Below, in pieces: positions 45,235-53,416 of a stretch of 64,000 nucleotides of DNA (position 1 is its first letter; every line of letters starts with the position of its first letter). The stretch covers positions 1 to 64,000 of the forward strand of contig NZ_CALMFB010000049.1 of the NCBI RefSeq assembly GCF_937863155.1, given 5' to 3'. Under the pieces are notes generated by a model that was not told the DNA's origin, made no database searches, and saw nothing but the letters and a program-made list of their open reading frames with translations. This DNA is from an uncultured Brevundimonas sp. Lineage in GTDB: Bacteria > Pseudomonadota > Alphaproteobacteria > Caulobacterales > Caulobacteraceae. Both the position numbers and the translations under genes were made by a program.

Positions 45235-45344
45235 TCCGCTCTCGCCTGAGGCGCGCAAGCGGTGGCGGGATGGAGCGAACGGGCGTATTCATCGTTAACA
45301 AGCGCGGCCGTTGACGGGCCGCCCCTCGCGCGAAGGATGACGCC

Positions 45345-45770
45345 ATGCTGATCGCCGTGCCGCTGCTGCTGATCCCGGTGGTCCTGTACAATCTGGTGGT
45401 GTTCGCCAACGGCCTGACGGGGGCCAGCATGGCCGGGGCCGATGCGGCCCTGCGCGAACCCATGTTCGCCATCCCCATGGCCTCGGGCGCCAGCTGGAAC
45501 GTCGGGCCGGGCGACCTGATCCTGTTCCTGGCGCTGATCCTGCTGTTCTTCGAACTTCTGAAATCGACGTCCAGCCAGAAGGTGGCCATCGTCAATCACG
45601 CCCTTTCGATGATCCTGTTCGTGGTCTGCCTGGTCGAGTTCCTGCTGATCCGCGGCTTCGCCACCTCGACCTTCTTCCTGATCGTGACCATGGTCATGCT
45701 GGACGTGCTGGCCGGGTTCATCGTCACCATCATCTCGGCCCGCAAGGATCTGGATTTCGGCGGCGCCTGA
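45345..45770 (+). CDS. Four-helix membrane protein of unknown function
   Basis: 141 residues. Hydrophobic segments MLIAVPLLLIPVVLYNLVVF, PGDLILFLALILLFFELL, LSMILFVVCLVEFLLIRGF and TFFLIVTMVMLDVLAGFIVTIIS. The loop after helix 1 is longer (GLTGASMAGADAALREPMF). No domain recognised. Similar proteins are common in Alphaproteobacteria without assigned role. Monocistronic, 110 bases after the GT2 gene. Confidence 0.8.
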   Translation: MLIAVPLLLIPVVLYNLVVFANGLTGASMAGADAALREPMFAIPMASGASWNVGPGDLILFLALILLFFELLKSTSSQKVAIVNHALSMILFVVCLVEFLLIRGFATSTFFLIVTMVMLDVLAGFIVTIISARKDLDFGGA

Positions 45771-45791
45771 TCGGGGCGCGGCCAAAAGAAA

Positions 45792-45817
45792 AGAGCGGGT
45801 TCCGAAGAACCCGCTCT
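45792..45817 (-). terminator. Strong hairpin with U-tract on the minus strand
   Basis: AGAGCGGGTT (45792-45801), loop CCGAAG, AACCCGCTCT (45808-45817): perfect 10-bp stem. On the plus strand no T-run follows, but on the minus strand the hairpin runs into TTTTCTTTTGG. It therefore terminates minus-strand transcription best, although no minus-strand gene is upstream in 45818-46384. It may also stop the plus-strand membrane-protein gene. Confidence 0.65.
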
Positions 45818-45985
45818 GGCAAGTGGCATCATCGAGAATGAGGCGCGGAGGCGACTGACCGGCTGTGGCCGGTCTCAAGTCGGGGGGGCGTCGCCGCCTC
45901 CGCACACCTGATAACCCGACAGGCGAACGCCGGTTCCCGGCCCGGACGAATTATTTCTCGCACACCCGCTGGCGGCGCGACGTAC

Positions 45986-46010
45986 GGAACGGCCAAGCCG
46001 GGGCGGCGTT
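45986..46010 (+). promoter_or_regulatory. EcfG promoter of the small membrane protein gene
   Basis: GGAAC (45986-45990), 16 bases, CGTT (46007-46010): exact consensus, 38 bases before the ATG at 46049 of a gene next to phyR. Confidence 0.8.
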
Positions 46011-46048
46011 GATCGGGCTGATCCGTTCACCTTCCGCTGGAGGCCGCC

Positions 46049-46321
46049 ATGACCCCTGACAATCCCCACGACCGCGCCGCCGACGCCGTGCACCAGGGCC
46101 GGCCGGTCGAAGCGCAATATGTACGCCAGGGCCGCGGCGGGGTCCGCATCCTGACCCTGCTGATCGTGTCGGCCGGGGCGGCGGCGGTGCTGTTGCTGGG
46201 CCTGTGGTTCGTCAGCCAGGGCGGTTTCGCCGCGACCAACGCCAACAAGGGCGACCAGGCCGTCGATGTCGCCGCCTTCAAGGACAGCGCGCCCGCACCA
46301 GCGCCCCCGCCGGTCGGCTGA
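46049..46321 (+). CDS. Small single-pass membrane protein, probable general-stress gene
   Basis: 90 residues: charged N-terminal 32 residues, one helix (ILTLLIVSAGAAAVLLLGLWFV), then a Pro/Ala-rich periplasmic tail. GGAGG lies before the ATG. An exact EcfG promoter precedes it and a strong terminator follows, so it is a one-gene stress unit. Convergent with phyR. Function unknown. Confidence 0.8.
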   Translation: MTPDNPHDRAADAVHQGRPVEAQYVRQGRGGVRILTLLIVSAGAAAVLLLGLWFVSQGGFAATNANKGDQAVDVAAFKDSAPAPAPPPVG

Positions 46322-46333
46322 TGGCGGAAAGAC

Positions 46334-46368
46334 AAGGCCCCGGTCGCGAAACCGGGGCCTTTTCGTTT
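46334..46368 (+). terminator. Rho-independent terminator between the small stress gene and phyR
   Basis: AAGGCCCCGG (46334-46343), 8-base loop, CCGGGGCCTT (46352-46361), then TTCGTTT. It ends the plus-strand gene and, being nearly symmetrical, may also end phyR. Confidence 0.88.
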
Positions 46369-46384
46369 CGGGTCGCTGAAGGCG

Positions 46385-47179
46385 TCAGGCCGCCTGGCGA
46401 CGGCGCGTCGGATGGAAGAACAGGGCCTGGCTGATCGCCGCCTTCACCGTTTCCGGCTGGAACGGCTTGGTGATCAGGAAGGTCGGCTCGGGCCGTTCGC
46501 CGGTCAGCAGACGCTCGGGGAAGGCGGTGATGAAGATCACCGGCACGTCGAACCGCTTCAGGATATCCTTCACCGCATCGATGCCGGACGAGCCATCGGC
46601 CAGCTGGATGTCGGCCAGAACCAGGCCCGGCCGCTGGCGCGCCACCGCATCGACGGCCTCGTCGTGGGTGGTGGCGGTGGCGGTGACCGTATGGCCCAGC
46701 TCGCGCACCAGGCTTTCGATATCGGCCGAGATAATGGCCTCGTCCTCGATGATCAGGACCTCGGTGGCCAGTTCGGCGTCGATGTCCGACTGGGCCTCGC
46801 CGATCAGGCGTTCGACCTCGGACGGATCGGCGTCCAGGATCTGGGCGGCTTCAGACGGGGTGAAGCCCTCCAGCGCCGTCAGCAGAAAGGCCTGGCGCGA
46901 ACGCGGGGCGATGCGCATCAGGCGGCGCGAGGCGTCGTCCTGGGCCTCCAGGCCGCTGGTGTCCTCCAGCTGGGCGCCGGTCGAGGCCCAGATGGCGTGG
47001 AACACATGATACAGGGCCACGCGCGGCGTCATGTCCGGCGACAGCTGGCGCTCGCCGGCGGCCAGGGCCTCCAGCGCCACGCGCACATAGTTGTCGCCGG
47101 TCGTCTGATCGCCGGTCAGGGCGCGGGCGTAACGACGGACATAGGGCAGGTGCGGCGCAAGTCTGGCCAGAAGGCTCAT
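46385..47179 (-). CDS. phyR: General stress response anti-anti-sigma factor PhyR
   Basis: 264 residues: N-terminal sigma-like (SL) domain with region-2 and region-4 mimics (LARLAPHLPYVRRYARALTG, SRQAFLLTALEGFTPSEAAQIL), then a receiver (from about 139; VLIIEDEAIISADIESLV) with phosphoacceptor Asp190 and Lys238. The FATGUY signature is present as IFITAFPE. When phosphorylated, the SL domain is released and binds NepR, freeing EcfG. It has its own EcfG promoter, divergent from nepR-ecfG, giving positive feedback. Confidence 0.97.
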   Translation of the reverse strand: MSLLARLAPHLPYVRRYARALTGDQTTGDNYVRVALEALAAGERQLSPDMTPRVALYHVFHAIWASTGAQLEDTSGLEAQDDASRRLMRIAPRSRQAFLLTALEGFTPSEAAQILDADPSEVERLIGEAQSDIDAELATEVLIIEDEAIISADIESLVRELGHTVTATATTHDEAVDAVARQRPGLVLADIQLADGSSGIDAVKDILKRFDVPVIFITAFPERLLTGERPEPTFLITKPFQPETVKAAISQALFFHPTRRRQAA

Positions 47180-47241
47180 TGTTCTACAGTCCCCGACTCG
47201 ATGACGGGCCCGCCGAACGACGCGCCCCTACAGTCAAGCCG

Positions 47242-47266
47242 AACGCACCGCCAACGGACGGGTTCC
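47242..47266 (-). promoter_or_regulatory. EcfG promoter of phyR
   Basis: On the minus strand GGAAC (47266-47262), 16 bases, CGTT (47245-47242), 62 bases before the phyR start. Exact consensus. Confidence 0.88.
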
Positions 47267-47305
47267 CGCAATCGACAAGCTTCAGCATATTTTTCTTGCC
47301 GTTCA

Positions 47306-47330
47306 GGAACCGCACGCCGCCCATCGCGTT
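47306..47330 (+). promoter_or_regulatory. EcfG promoter of nepR-ecfG
   Basis: GGAAC (47306-47310), 16 bases, CGTT (47327-47330), 53 bases before the nepR ATG. It lies back to back with the phyR promoter, 39 bases apart, so the whole 204-base divergent region is an EcfG-autoregulated switch. Confidence 0.9.
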
Positions 47331-47383
47331 GCCGCTTCCAGAGTAAAGCCCGCTAGGGCGTTTCGGGGCGCGACGACCAACTG

Positions 47384-47572
47384 ATGGCCAAGGATAAAGA
47401 GATGCGGCGCAAGCCGGACGAAGGGCCTGCGCTGGAAGAGGCGCGGCTGAGGCAACAGGCCATCGGGGTCAAGCTGCGCCACCTGTTCGACGAAGTGGTC
47501 AACGAACCGGTTCCCGACGAATTCCTGGACATCCTGCGCCGCGCCGACGACCGGCGCGGAGACGGCGCATGA
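47384..47572 (+). CDS. nepR: Anti-sigma factor NepR
   Basis: 62 residues with the NepR core LRQQAIGVKLRHLFDEVVNEPVPDEFLDILRR, two helices that clasp either EcfG or phosphorylated PhyR. The first 20 residues are charged and probably disordered. The stop overlaps the ecfG start (ATGA), so inhibitor and sigma factor are made in a fixed ratio. Confidence 0.95.
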   Translation: MAKDKEMRRKPDEGPALEEARLRQQAIGVKLRHLFDEVVNEPVPDEFLDILRRADDRRGDGA

Positions 47573-48174
47573 GCGCGCGCGGCGCGGCCAAGCCGCCCTC
47601 CAGCGACGATGAGCGGTTCAAGCGCGAACTGGTGGTGCTGATCCCGCACCTGCGGGCCTTTGCGCGCACCCTGACCGGCGATCCGACGGCGGCCGACGAC
47701 CTGGCCCAGGACGCCATGATGAAGGCGTGGGACGCCCGCGCCAGCTATCAGATGGGCACCAATATGAAGGCCTGGACCTTCATGATCCTGCGCAATCAAT
47801 TCTATTCCGAGAAGCGCCGCTCGTGGCGCCAGTCGCAACTGGACCAGGAGGCGGCCGAACGCACCCTGGTGGCCGTCGACGACCCCGAGGCGCCGGTGGC
47901 CCTGGACGAGCTGCGCCAGGCGCTGAAGACCCTGCCCGAGGAACAGCGCGAGGCCCTGATCCTGGTCGGCGCCGGCGGCTTCGCCTACGAAGAAGCCGCC
48001 GCCATCTGCAACTGCGCCGTCGGCACGGTCAAAAGCCGCGTCAGCCGCGCCCGCAAGGCGCTGCAGGCGACGCTGGAGCGCGGCGGCTACGCCCGCGACG
48101 GCCAGGCCGCCGGCGACGCCATGCGGGCCATCCTGGGCGAAGCCGACCGCCTGAGCGGTCAGCGTCAGGGCTGA
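47569..48174 (+). CDS. ecfG: General stress ECF sigma factor (EcfG/SigT)
   Basis: 201 residues, ECF15 type. Sigma2 region: [58 protein letters not shown]. Sigma4: [50 protein letters not shown]. Directs RNA polymerase to GGAAC/CGTT promoters, four of which are in this neighbourhood. Coupled to nepR upstream and followed after 4 bases by the histidine kinase gene. Confidence 0.97.
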   Translation: MSARGAAKPPSSDDERFKRELVVLIPHLRAFARTLTGDPTAADDLAQDAMMKAWDARASYQMGTNMKAWTFMILRNQFYSEKRRSWRQSQLDQEAAERTLVAVDDPEAPVALDELRQALKTLPEEQREALILVGAGGFAYEEAAAICNCAVGTVKSRVSRARKALQATLERGGYARDGQAAGDAMRAILGEADRLSGQRQG

Positions 48175-48178
48175 GGCG

Positions 48179-49969
48179 GTGCTGCGGCTGGGCCGGTCGC
48201 TGGGCCGGTCTATCGGTCGATCCTGGGGGCGCGGCCTGGCGCCGCCTCGGTTCCAGGGCATCCGATTCCGGCTGGGCGTGGCCATGGCCTTCGCCCTTCT
48301 GCCGGTGATCATCCTGTCGATCGTTCAGATGCAGGCGGATTTCCGCGTGCAGGAGGCCGACCGCGCCCAGGCGCTGCAACTGGCGGCCACGCGGGCGTCC
48401 CTGTCGGCCAAGGCGCGGCTGGACAGCACGGTCGTGCTGCTGGACGCCCTGTCGCCGGAAACCCTGGGCGCCTATTGCGGGCCGCGGCTGTCGTCGCTGG
48501 TCCAGCGGCTGGAGGGCTATCAGGCGCTGTACCGCATGTCCCCCACCGGCGACATCGTGTGCGGCTCCCGTCCGGCGATGGCCACCTCCACGCCCGAGGT
48601 CGTGCGCGGCCGGCCCTGGTTCCAACGTCTGCGCAGCGGCGAACACGCCGTCGTCATGCGCGCGAACGGACGGGTCGCCGACGGGCCTTCCGTCATCGTG
48701 GCCGTGCGTTCCGAGCGGCCGATGGGCCGGTTCGACGGGGCCATGACGGCGGTGATCCCGCTGGAGGCGCTGCAACCCGACGTCACCGATCCCGACCTGC
48801 CCGCAGGCTCGCAGGCCGCCCTGACGGACGCCCAGGGCAATGTGCTGATCTCGACCGATCCGGCCGCCTTCGATCTGAAGGGGCGCGGCCTGAAAGGCTG
48901 GGTCGACCGCGCCCGCGACACGGCGGGCGGATCGTCGCTGTTCGAGGGCGACACCGCCGCGCGCGGCCATCGGGTCTTCAGCGGGGCGGCCCTGGCGGGG
49001 CGCGACGTCTATGTCGTGCTGTCGGCGCCGGCGCCCGACCTGTGGTCCTGGGCGGTGCTGAACCCCATCGGCAATCTGCTGCTGCCGCTGGGCGCCTGGC
49101 TGACGGCCTTCGCGGCGGTGATGCTGGTGTCCGAGCGGATCGTGGTGCGCTGGCTGGACTATCTGGAGCGGATCGCCGCCATCTATGCGCGCGGCCGGTT
49201 CAGCGTGCGCCCGATCCAGGCCGCCCACGCCCCGACCGAAATCCGCGTCCTGGCCCGCACCCTGGACGACCTGGCCGAAACCATCACCACCCGCGACCGC
49301 GCCCTGCTGGACTCCCTGTCCGAAAAGGACGCGCTGATGCGCGAGATCCATCACCGGGTGAAGAACAATCTTCAGATCATCTCGTCCCTTCTGTCGATGC
49401 AGCAGCGCGCCCTGACGGATCCGGCGGCCAAGGCGGCGGTGGGCGACACGCGCCAGCGGATCGCGGCCCTGGCCCTGATCTATCGCACCCTCTATCAGAG
49501 CGCCGACCTGCGCTATGCCGACGCCAAGGTCTTCCTGGGCGATCTGGTCGGACAGCTGGTGGCCGGCGAGGCCCTGCGTGGGCCCATGGTGACCAGTTCG
49601 GTCGACGCCGACAGCCTGGTGATCGACCCGGACAAGCTGGCGCCCCTGGCCCTGTGGCTGGTCGAGGCGGTGTCGAACGCCCAGAAGCACGCCTTCGCCG
49701 GGCGCGGCGGCGATCTGAAGGTGCGGTTCCGCGTCCAGGGCGACACCAGCGTGCTGGAGGTCCAGGACGACGGCCCCGGCGTGACCGACGCCCAGGCCCG
49801 CGGCGTCGGCCGCACCCTGATGAACGCCTTCGCCAAACAGTTGCGCGGCGAGGCCGAACTGGTTCCCGGCTCCGAGGGCGGCAGCATCGCCCGAATGACC
49901 TTCGCCACGCCCGAGGCCGTCATTCCCGACGACCCGGCCGACATCATCCGCCGCGAGGCCGGAACCTGA
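48179..49969 (+). CDS. phyK: Membrane sensor histidine kinase PhyK (HisKA_2 type)
   Basis: 596 residues from a GTG. TM1 around 28-50 ([20 protein letters not shown]), a periplasmic dCACHE-like sensory part to about 290 (two halves, [15 protein letters not shown] and [15 protein letters not shown]), TM2 ([21 protein letters not shown]), a HAMP-like linker, then the H-box [18 protein letters not shown] with phosphoacceptor His391 and the ATPase part ([16 protein letters not shown]-box, [12 protein letters not shown]-box). The DHp type and position match Caulobacter PhyK, which phosphorylates PhyR. The ligand is unknown. Last gene of nepR-ecfG-phyK. Confidence 0.92.
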   Translation: MLRLGRSLGRSIGRSWGRGLAPPRFQGIRFRLGVAMAFALLPVIILSIVQMQADFRVQEADRAQALQLAATRASLSAKARLDSTVVLLDALSPETLGAYCGPRLSSLVQRLEGYQALYRMSPTGDIVCGSRPAMATSTPEVVRGRPWFQRLRSGEHAVVMRANGRVADGPSVIVAVRSERPMGRFDGAMTAVIPLEALQPDVTDPDLPAGSQAALTDAQGNVLISTDPAAFDLKGRGLKGWVDRARDTAGGSSLFEGDTAARGHRVFSGAALAGRDVYVVLSAPAPDLWSWAVLNPIGNLLLPLGAWLTAFAAVMLVSERIVVRWLDYLERIAAIYARGRFSVRPIQAAHAPTEIRVLARTLDDLAETITTRDRALLDSLSEKDALMREIHHRVKNNLQIISSLLSMQQRALTDPAAKAAVGDTRQRIAALALIYRTLYQSADLRYADAKVFLGDLVGQLVAGEALRGPMVTSSVDADSLVIDPDKLAPLALWLVEAVSNAQKHAFAGRGGDLKVRFRVQGDTSVLEVQDDGPGVTDAQARGVGRTLMNAFAKQLRGEAELVPGSEGGSIARMTFATPEAVIPDDPADIIRREAGT

Positions 49970-49985
49970 ACCGCGCGACGCCGTT
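49961..49985 (+). promoter_or_regulatory. EcfG promoter of the entericidin-like gene
   Basis: GGAAC (49961-49965), 16 bases, CGTT (49982-49985), overlapping the end of phyK and 57 bases before the next ATG. Exact consensus. Confidence 0.85.
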
Positions 49986-50042
49986 GTTCCTGCGACCCGC
50001 CGCCCTTCCCTCCCTTCCAAGGCGGCCGCAAGGAGGTTCAAG

Positions 50043-50180
50043 ATGCGCAAGCTGTTCGTTCTGTTCGCCGCCGCCGCCGCCCTGACGACGGCCGCCTGCA
50101 ACACCATTTCCGGCGTCGGCCGCGACGCCTCGGCCGCCGGCAACGCCGTGACCGGCGCCGCCGAAGACGCCAAGACCTGA
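50043..50180 (+). CDS. Entericidin-like small lipoprotein
   Basis: 45 residues: lipoprotein signal MRKLFVLFAAAAALTTAAC with Cys19, then NTISGVGRDASAAGNAV and a short acidic end, the entericidin A/B pattern. AAGGAGG precedes the ATG by 6 bases. Entericidins are membrane lipoproteins made in stationary phase or stress. It lies directly downstream of the sigma-factor operon with an exact EcfG promoter and its own terminator, so it is a probable direct target. Confidence 0.9.
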   Translation: MRKLFVLFAAAAALTTAACNTISGVGRDASAAGNAVTGAAEDAKT

Positions 50181-50205
50181 TCGTCCAACACGGTCGATGA
50201 TCCAG

Positions 50206-50234
50206 GCCCCGCCGGTTCCGCCGGCGGGGCTTTT
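50206..50234 (+). terminator. Rho-independent terminator after the entericidin gene
   Basis: GCCCCGCCGG (50206-50215), loop TTCCG, CCGGCGGGGC (50221-50230), then TTTT. Closes the stress locus. Confidence 0.92.
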
Positions 50235-50250
50235 CGCAGGGCGCAGTCCT

Positions 50251-50370
50251 GCTAGAGCGAAAAACGGTTCAGTTGGACGCAGGTCCAACTGAACCCAGAT
50301 ATTCGCTCCAGAATTATGCTGGACCATTGTTCTGGGTTCAGTCGATTCCGACTGAACCGAAAATGGTCTA
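50251..50370. repeat. Two-module dyad repeat in front of the MHS transporter
   Basis: Module 1: outer stem GAGCGAA/TTCGCTC (50255-50261/50302-50308) around a perfect 13-bp hairpin (50266-50278/50283-50295). Module 2: outer stem GACCATT/AATGGTC (50322-50328/50362-50368) around a perfect 10-bp hairpin (50335-50344/50349-50358). Both inner hairpins start GGTTCAGT and the ends are CTAGA and TCTAG, so the modules are inverted relatives. REP-like or a MITE remnant. Confidence 0.8.
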
Positions 50371-50429
50371 GTCTCCCGCCCGACCACGCCCGCTAAGAGG
50401 CGCGGCGAACGGCATCGCGGGGAGGCGAC

Positions 50430-52097
50430 ATGGCCGAGACGGGGACGACGACCGAGGGCCGGGACGGCCCCGGTCTGAAAACGGTGGTGGGCGCTTCGGC
50501 GGCCGGCACTGCGTTCGAGTGGTACGACTTCTTCATCTTCGGGTCGCTGACCACCATCATCGCGCGGCATTTCTACGCCGATGTGGGCGAGGCCACGGCC
50601 TATATCCTGGCGCTGCTGACATTCGGCGTCGGCTTCGTGGTGCGGCCCCTGGGCGCCCTGGTGTTCGGCTGGTTCGGGGACCGGACCGGGCGCAAGACGA
50701 CCTTTCTGGTCACCATCACCCTGATGGGGGTGGCCACCGTGGCCATCGGCCTGTTGCCCGACTATGGCCAGATCGGCATGGCGGCGCCGGTTCTGCTGCT
50801 GCTGATGCGGGTGCTGCAGGGGTTCGCCCTGGGCGGCGAATACGGCGGGGCGGCCATCTATGTCGCCGAGCATGCGCCGGTGAAGAAGCGCGGCTTTCTG
50901 ACCGGCTGGATCCAGACCACGGCGGCCCTGGGCCTGATCGGCGCCCTGTCGGTCATTCTGGTCACCCGCTGGATCGTGGGAGTCGAGGCGTTCGATGAAT
51001 GGGGCTGGCGCATCCCCTTCCTGCTGTCGGCCCTGCTGCTGGCCATCTCGCTGTGGATCCGGCTGAAGCTGAACGAAAGCCCGGCCTACAAGCGGATGGA
51101 GGCCGAGGGCGGCGAACGACGCGCGCCCTATCGCGAAGCCTTCCTGACCTGGCGCAACGGACGGTTCGTCCTCTTGGCTCTGTTCGGGATCATGATCGCC
51201 CAGGGCGCGGTCTGGTACTGCGGCTATTTCTACACCCGCTTCTTCATGGAGCGGGTTCTGAAGGTGGATGTGGCCACGGTCGACCAACTGGTCCTGGCCA
51301 TCACCGTGGCCTCGGCGGGGCTGTATGTCTTCTTCGGCTGGCTATCGGACAAGGTGGGGCGCAAGCCGGTGATGCTGTTCGGCATGATCCTGGCGCTGGT
51401 CGCCTTCTTCCCCGGCTTCCACGCCCTGACCCGCGCCGCCAATCCGGCCCTGGCCGAAGCCCAGGCGCGGGCGCCGGTGACGGTGGCGGCCGATCCGGCG
51501 ACCTGTTCGGTCCAGTTCGACCCCATCGGCAAGGCGGCGTTCGCCAGTTCATGCGACATCGCCAAGAGCGTCCTGTCCAACGCCGGCGTCGGCTATGCCA
51601 ATGTCGCGGCGGCGCCGGGCGCCCTGGCGATGGTCCATGTCGGCGGGGCTCCGGTCGCCTCGGTCGAGGGGGCGGGGCTGGACACGGCCGGGCTGAAGGC
51701 CGCGCGGGCCGATGTCGAGGCGCGGGTCAAGGCGGCCCTGGACCAGGCGGGCTATCCCGAACGGGCCGATCCGGCGCGGCTGAACTTCCCGCTGACCTTC
51801 GCCATACTGATGATCTTCATCGTCGCGGCCACCGCCCTTTACGGACCCCAGGCGGCGGCCCTGGTCGAGCTGTTTCCCACGCGGGTGCGCTATACGGCCA
51901 TGAGCCTGCCCTACAACATCGGCACCGGCTGGATCGGCGGCCTGTTGCCGGCCGCCAGCTTCGCCCTGGTGGCCTGGTCGGGGAACATCTATTTCGGCCT
52001 GTGGTATTCGATCGTCTTCACCGCCATCGCGGTGATCGTCAGCCTGTTGTGGCTGCCCGAGACGCGGCATCGCGACCTGGACGCCATCGAGACCTGA
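50430..52097 (+). CDS. MFS transporter, metabolite:H+ symporter (MHS/ShiA-ProP) type, with an extra loop domain
   Basis: 555 residues, about 110 more than the usual MHS transporter. SAAGTAFEWYDFFIFGSL is the MHS signature in TM1, WFGDRTGRKTTFLVTITLMG the loop 2-3 motif, GGEYGGAAIYVAEHAP and WRIPFLLSALLLAISLWIRLKLNESP follow. The extra residues form a soluble Ala/Val-rich insert between TM8 and TM9 (about 340-445) with two Cys (TCSVQF, SSCDIA). Takes up an organic acid or osmolyte; substrate unknown. Single gene after the dyad repeat. Confidence 0.9.
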   Translation: MAETGTTTEGRDGPGLKTVVGASAAGTAFEWYDFFIFGSLTTIIARHFYADVGEATAYILALLTFGVGFVVRPLGALVFGWFGDRTGRKTTFLVTITLMGVATVAIGLLPDYGQIGMAAPVLLLLMRVLQGFALGGEYGGAAIYVAEHAPVKKRGFLTGWIQTTAALGLIGALSVILVTRWIVGVEAFDEWGWRIPFLLSALLLAISLWIRLKLNESPAYKRMEAEGGERRAPYREAFLTWRNGRFVLLALFGIMIAQGAVWYCGYFYTRFFMERVLKVDVATVDQLVLAITVASAGLYVFFGWLSDKVGRKPVMLFGMILALVAFFPGFHALTRAANPALAEAQARAPVTVAADPATCSVQFDPIGKAAFASSCDIAKSVLSNAGVGYANVAAAPGALAMVHVGGAPVASVEGAGLDTAGLKAARADVEARVKAALDQAGYPERADPARLNFPLTFAILMIFIVAATALYGPQAAALVELFPTRVRYTAMSLPYNIGTGWIGGLLPAASFALVAWSGNIYFGLWYSIVFTAIAVIVSLLWLPETRHRDLDAIET

Positions 52098-52146
52098 TCG
52101 ACACGGAACGCCGTTCGTGAAACCGTGCCGGTCGGGGGAAGACATC

Positions 52147-53394
52147 ATGGCCGACGCACCACTGGCCCCGATCGCGGCGAACGCGCGGATCGGCGAACTG
52201 GACATCATCCGCGGCCTCGCCCTGTTCGGCGTGCTGTGGGTGAACATGTACGGCTATACCGACTACATCGTCTCGGCCGACCGCATCGTGCATCTGTGGG
52301 GCGAGGGGCTGGACCGCCATATCGGCCGGGTCACCGAATGGCTGGCCTATGGCAAGGCCCAGGCCCTGTTCTCCATGCTGTTCGGCTTCGGCTTCGCCAT
52401 GATGAGCGACCGGATCGAGGCGCGCGGGCTGGACGCCGGGCGGCTGTATCGGCGGCGCATCCTGATCCTGCTGGCGCTGGGGGTGGCGCATTTCCTGCTT
52501 TTGTGGGCCGGGGACATCCTGCACGCCTACGCCCTGATGGGTCTGGTGCTGATGCTGACGCGGCGCTGGCCGGGGATCATGCTCTTGGGGGTCGGCCTGA
52601 TCCTGTCGCTGGGCACGGCGCTGGCGGGGGATGTGTGGCTGTCGCTGATTACGCCCGAGGGCCGGCAGCCGGCGGTCTTCGCCCTGACCGATGCGGGGAG
52701 GGCGCGGCGGTGGGACGTCTTTCTGGGCCATGACTATCTGGCCTATGTGCGCGAGCTGTGGGCCATGGCCGGACCGGAGTTCTATGGCTCGCCGCTGGGC
52801 TATGTCTTCGCCGTCACCATCCTGGGCCGTTTCCTGCTGGGGGCCTGGATCCATCGCCAGGGCTGGATGCAGGACACGGCGCGTTACGCCACCGGGTTCC
52901 GCCGGGCCCTGCCGGGACTGTTGGTCGGCGGGCTGGTCCTGGCGGGGGTCGATCCGCTGATCGACCTGATGCGCCTGTCCTATCCCAGCGAGCTTGAGAT
53001 CCTGGTCGTCCTGGCCAAGCCGGCCGGGCAGCTGGTGCTGGCGCTGGGGTACGGGTGCGGCCTGGTGGTGCTGTGCCAGACGCCCGGGTGGCGGCGGCGT
53101 CTGTCGGGCCTGGGCGCCGTGGGCCAGATGGCCCTGACCAACTATCTGATCCAGAGCGTTTTCTTCATGCTCGTGCTGAACGGCTTCGGCCTGGGCTGGG
53201 TGCGTTACGCCGGGCCGACCTTCTGTCTGATCGCGGCGGTGGTCTTCTTCGCGATGCAGATCGTCTTCAGCCGATGGTGGCTGGCGCGCTATCGGTTCGG
53301 GCCGGCGGAATGGCTGTGGCGCTGGGCCACCTATGGGCAGCGGCAGCCGTTTCGGCGGGTGCGCGTTGACGACGGGACCGCTACGGTCGCCTGA
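52147..53394 (+). CDS. DUF418 membrane protein
   Basis: 415 residues from the ATG at 52147. Ten or so hydrophobic helices; ARIGELDIIRGLALFGVLWVNM at the start and the C-terminal DUF418 part (LGAVGQMALTNYLIQSVFFMLVL, FSRWWLARYRFGPAEWLWRWATYG) are typical. Family related in layout to acyltransferase_3 enzymes but with no known reaction. Lies between the MHS transporter and succinate-semialdehyde dehydrogenase, 50 and 23 bases away. Confidence 0.9.
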   Translation: MADAPLAPIAANARIGELDIIRGLALFGVLWVNMYGYTDYIVSADRIVHLWGEGLDRHIGRVTEWLAYGKAQALFSMLFGFGFAMMSDRIEARGLDAGRLYRRRILILLALGVAHFLLLWAGDILHAYALMGLVLMLTRRWPGIMLLGVGLILSLGTALAGDVWLSLITPEGRQPAVFALTDAGRARRWDVFLGHDYLAYVRELWAMAGPEFYGSPLGYVFAVTILGRFLLGAWIHRQGWMQDTARYATGFRRALPGLLVGGLVLAGVDPLIDLMRLSYPSELEILVVLAKPAGQLVLALGYGCGLVVLCQTPGWRRRLSGLGAVGQMALTNYLIQSVFFMLVLNGFGLGWVRYAGPTFCLIAAVVFFAMQIVFSRWWLARYRFGPAEWLWRWATYGQRQPFRRVRVDDGTATVA

Positions 53395-53416
53395 CTCTGA
53401 CCCGATGGAGCCTCCC

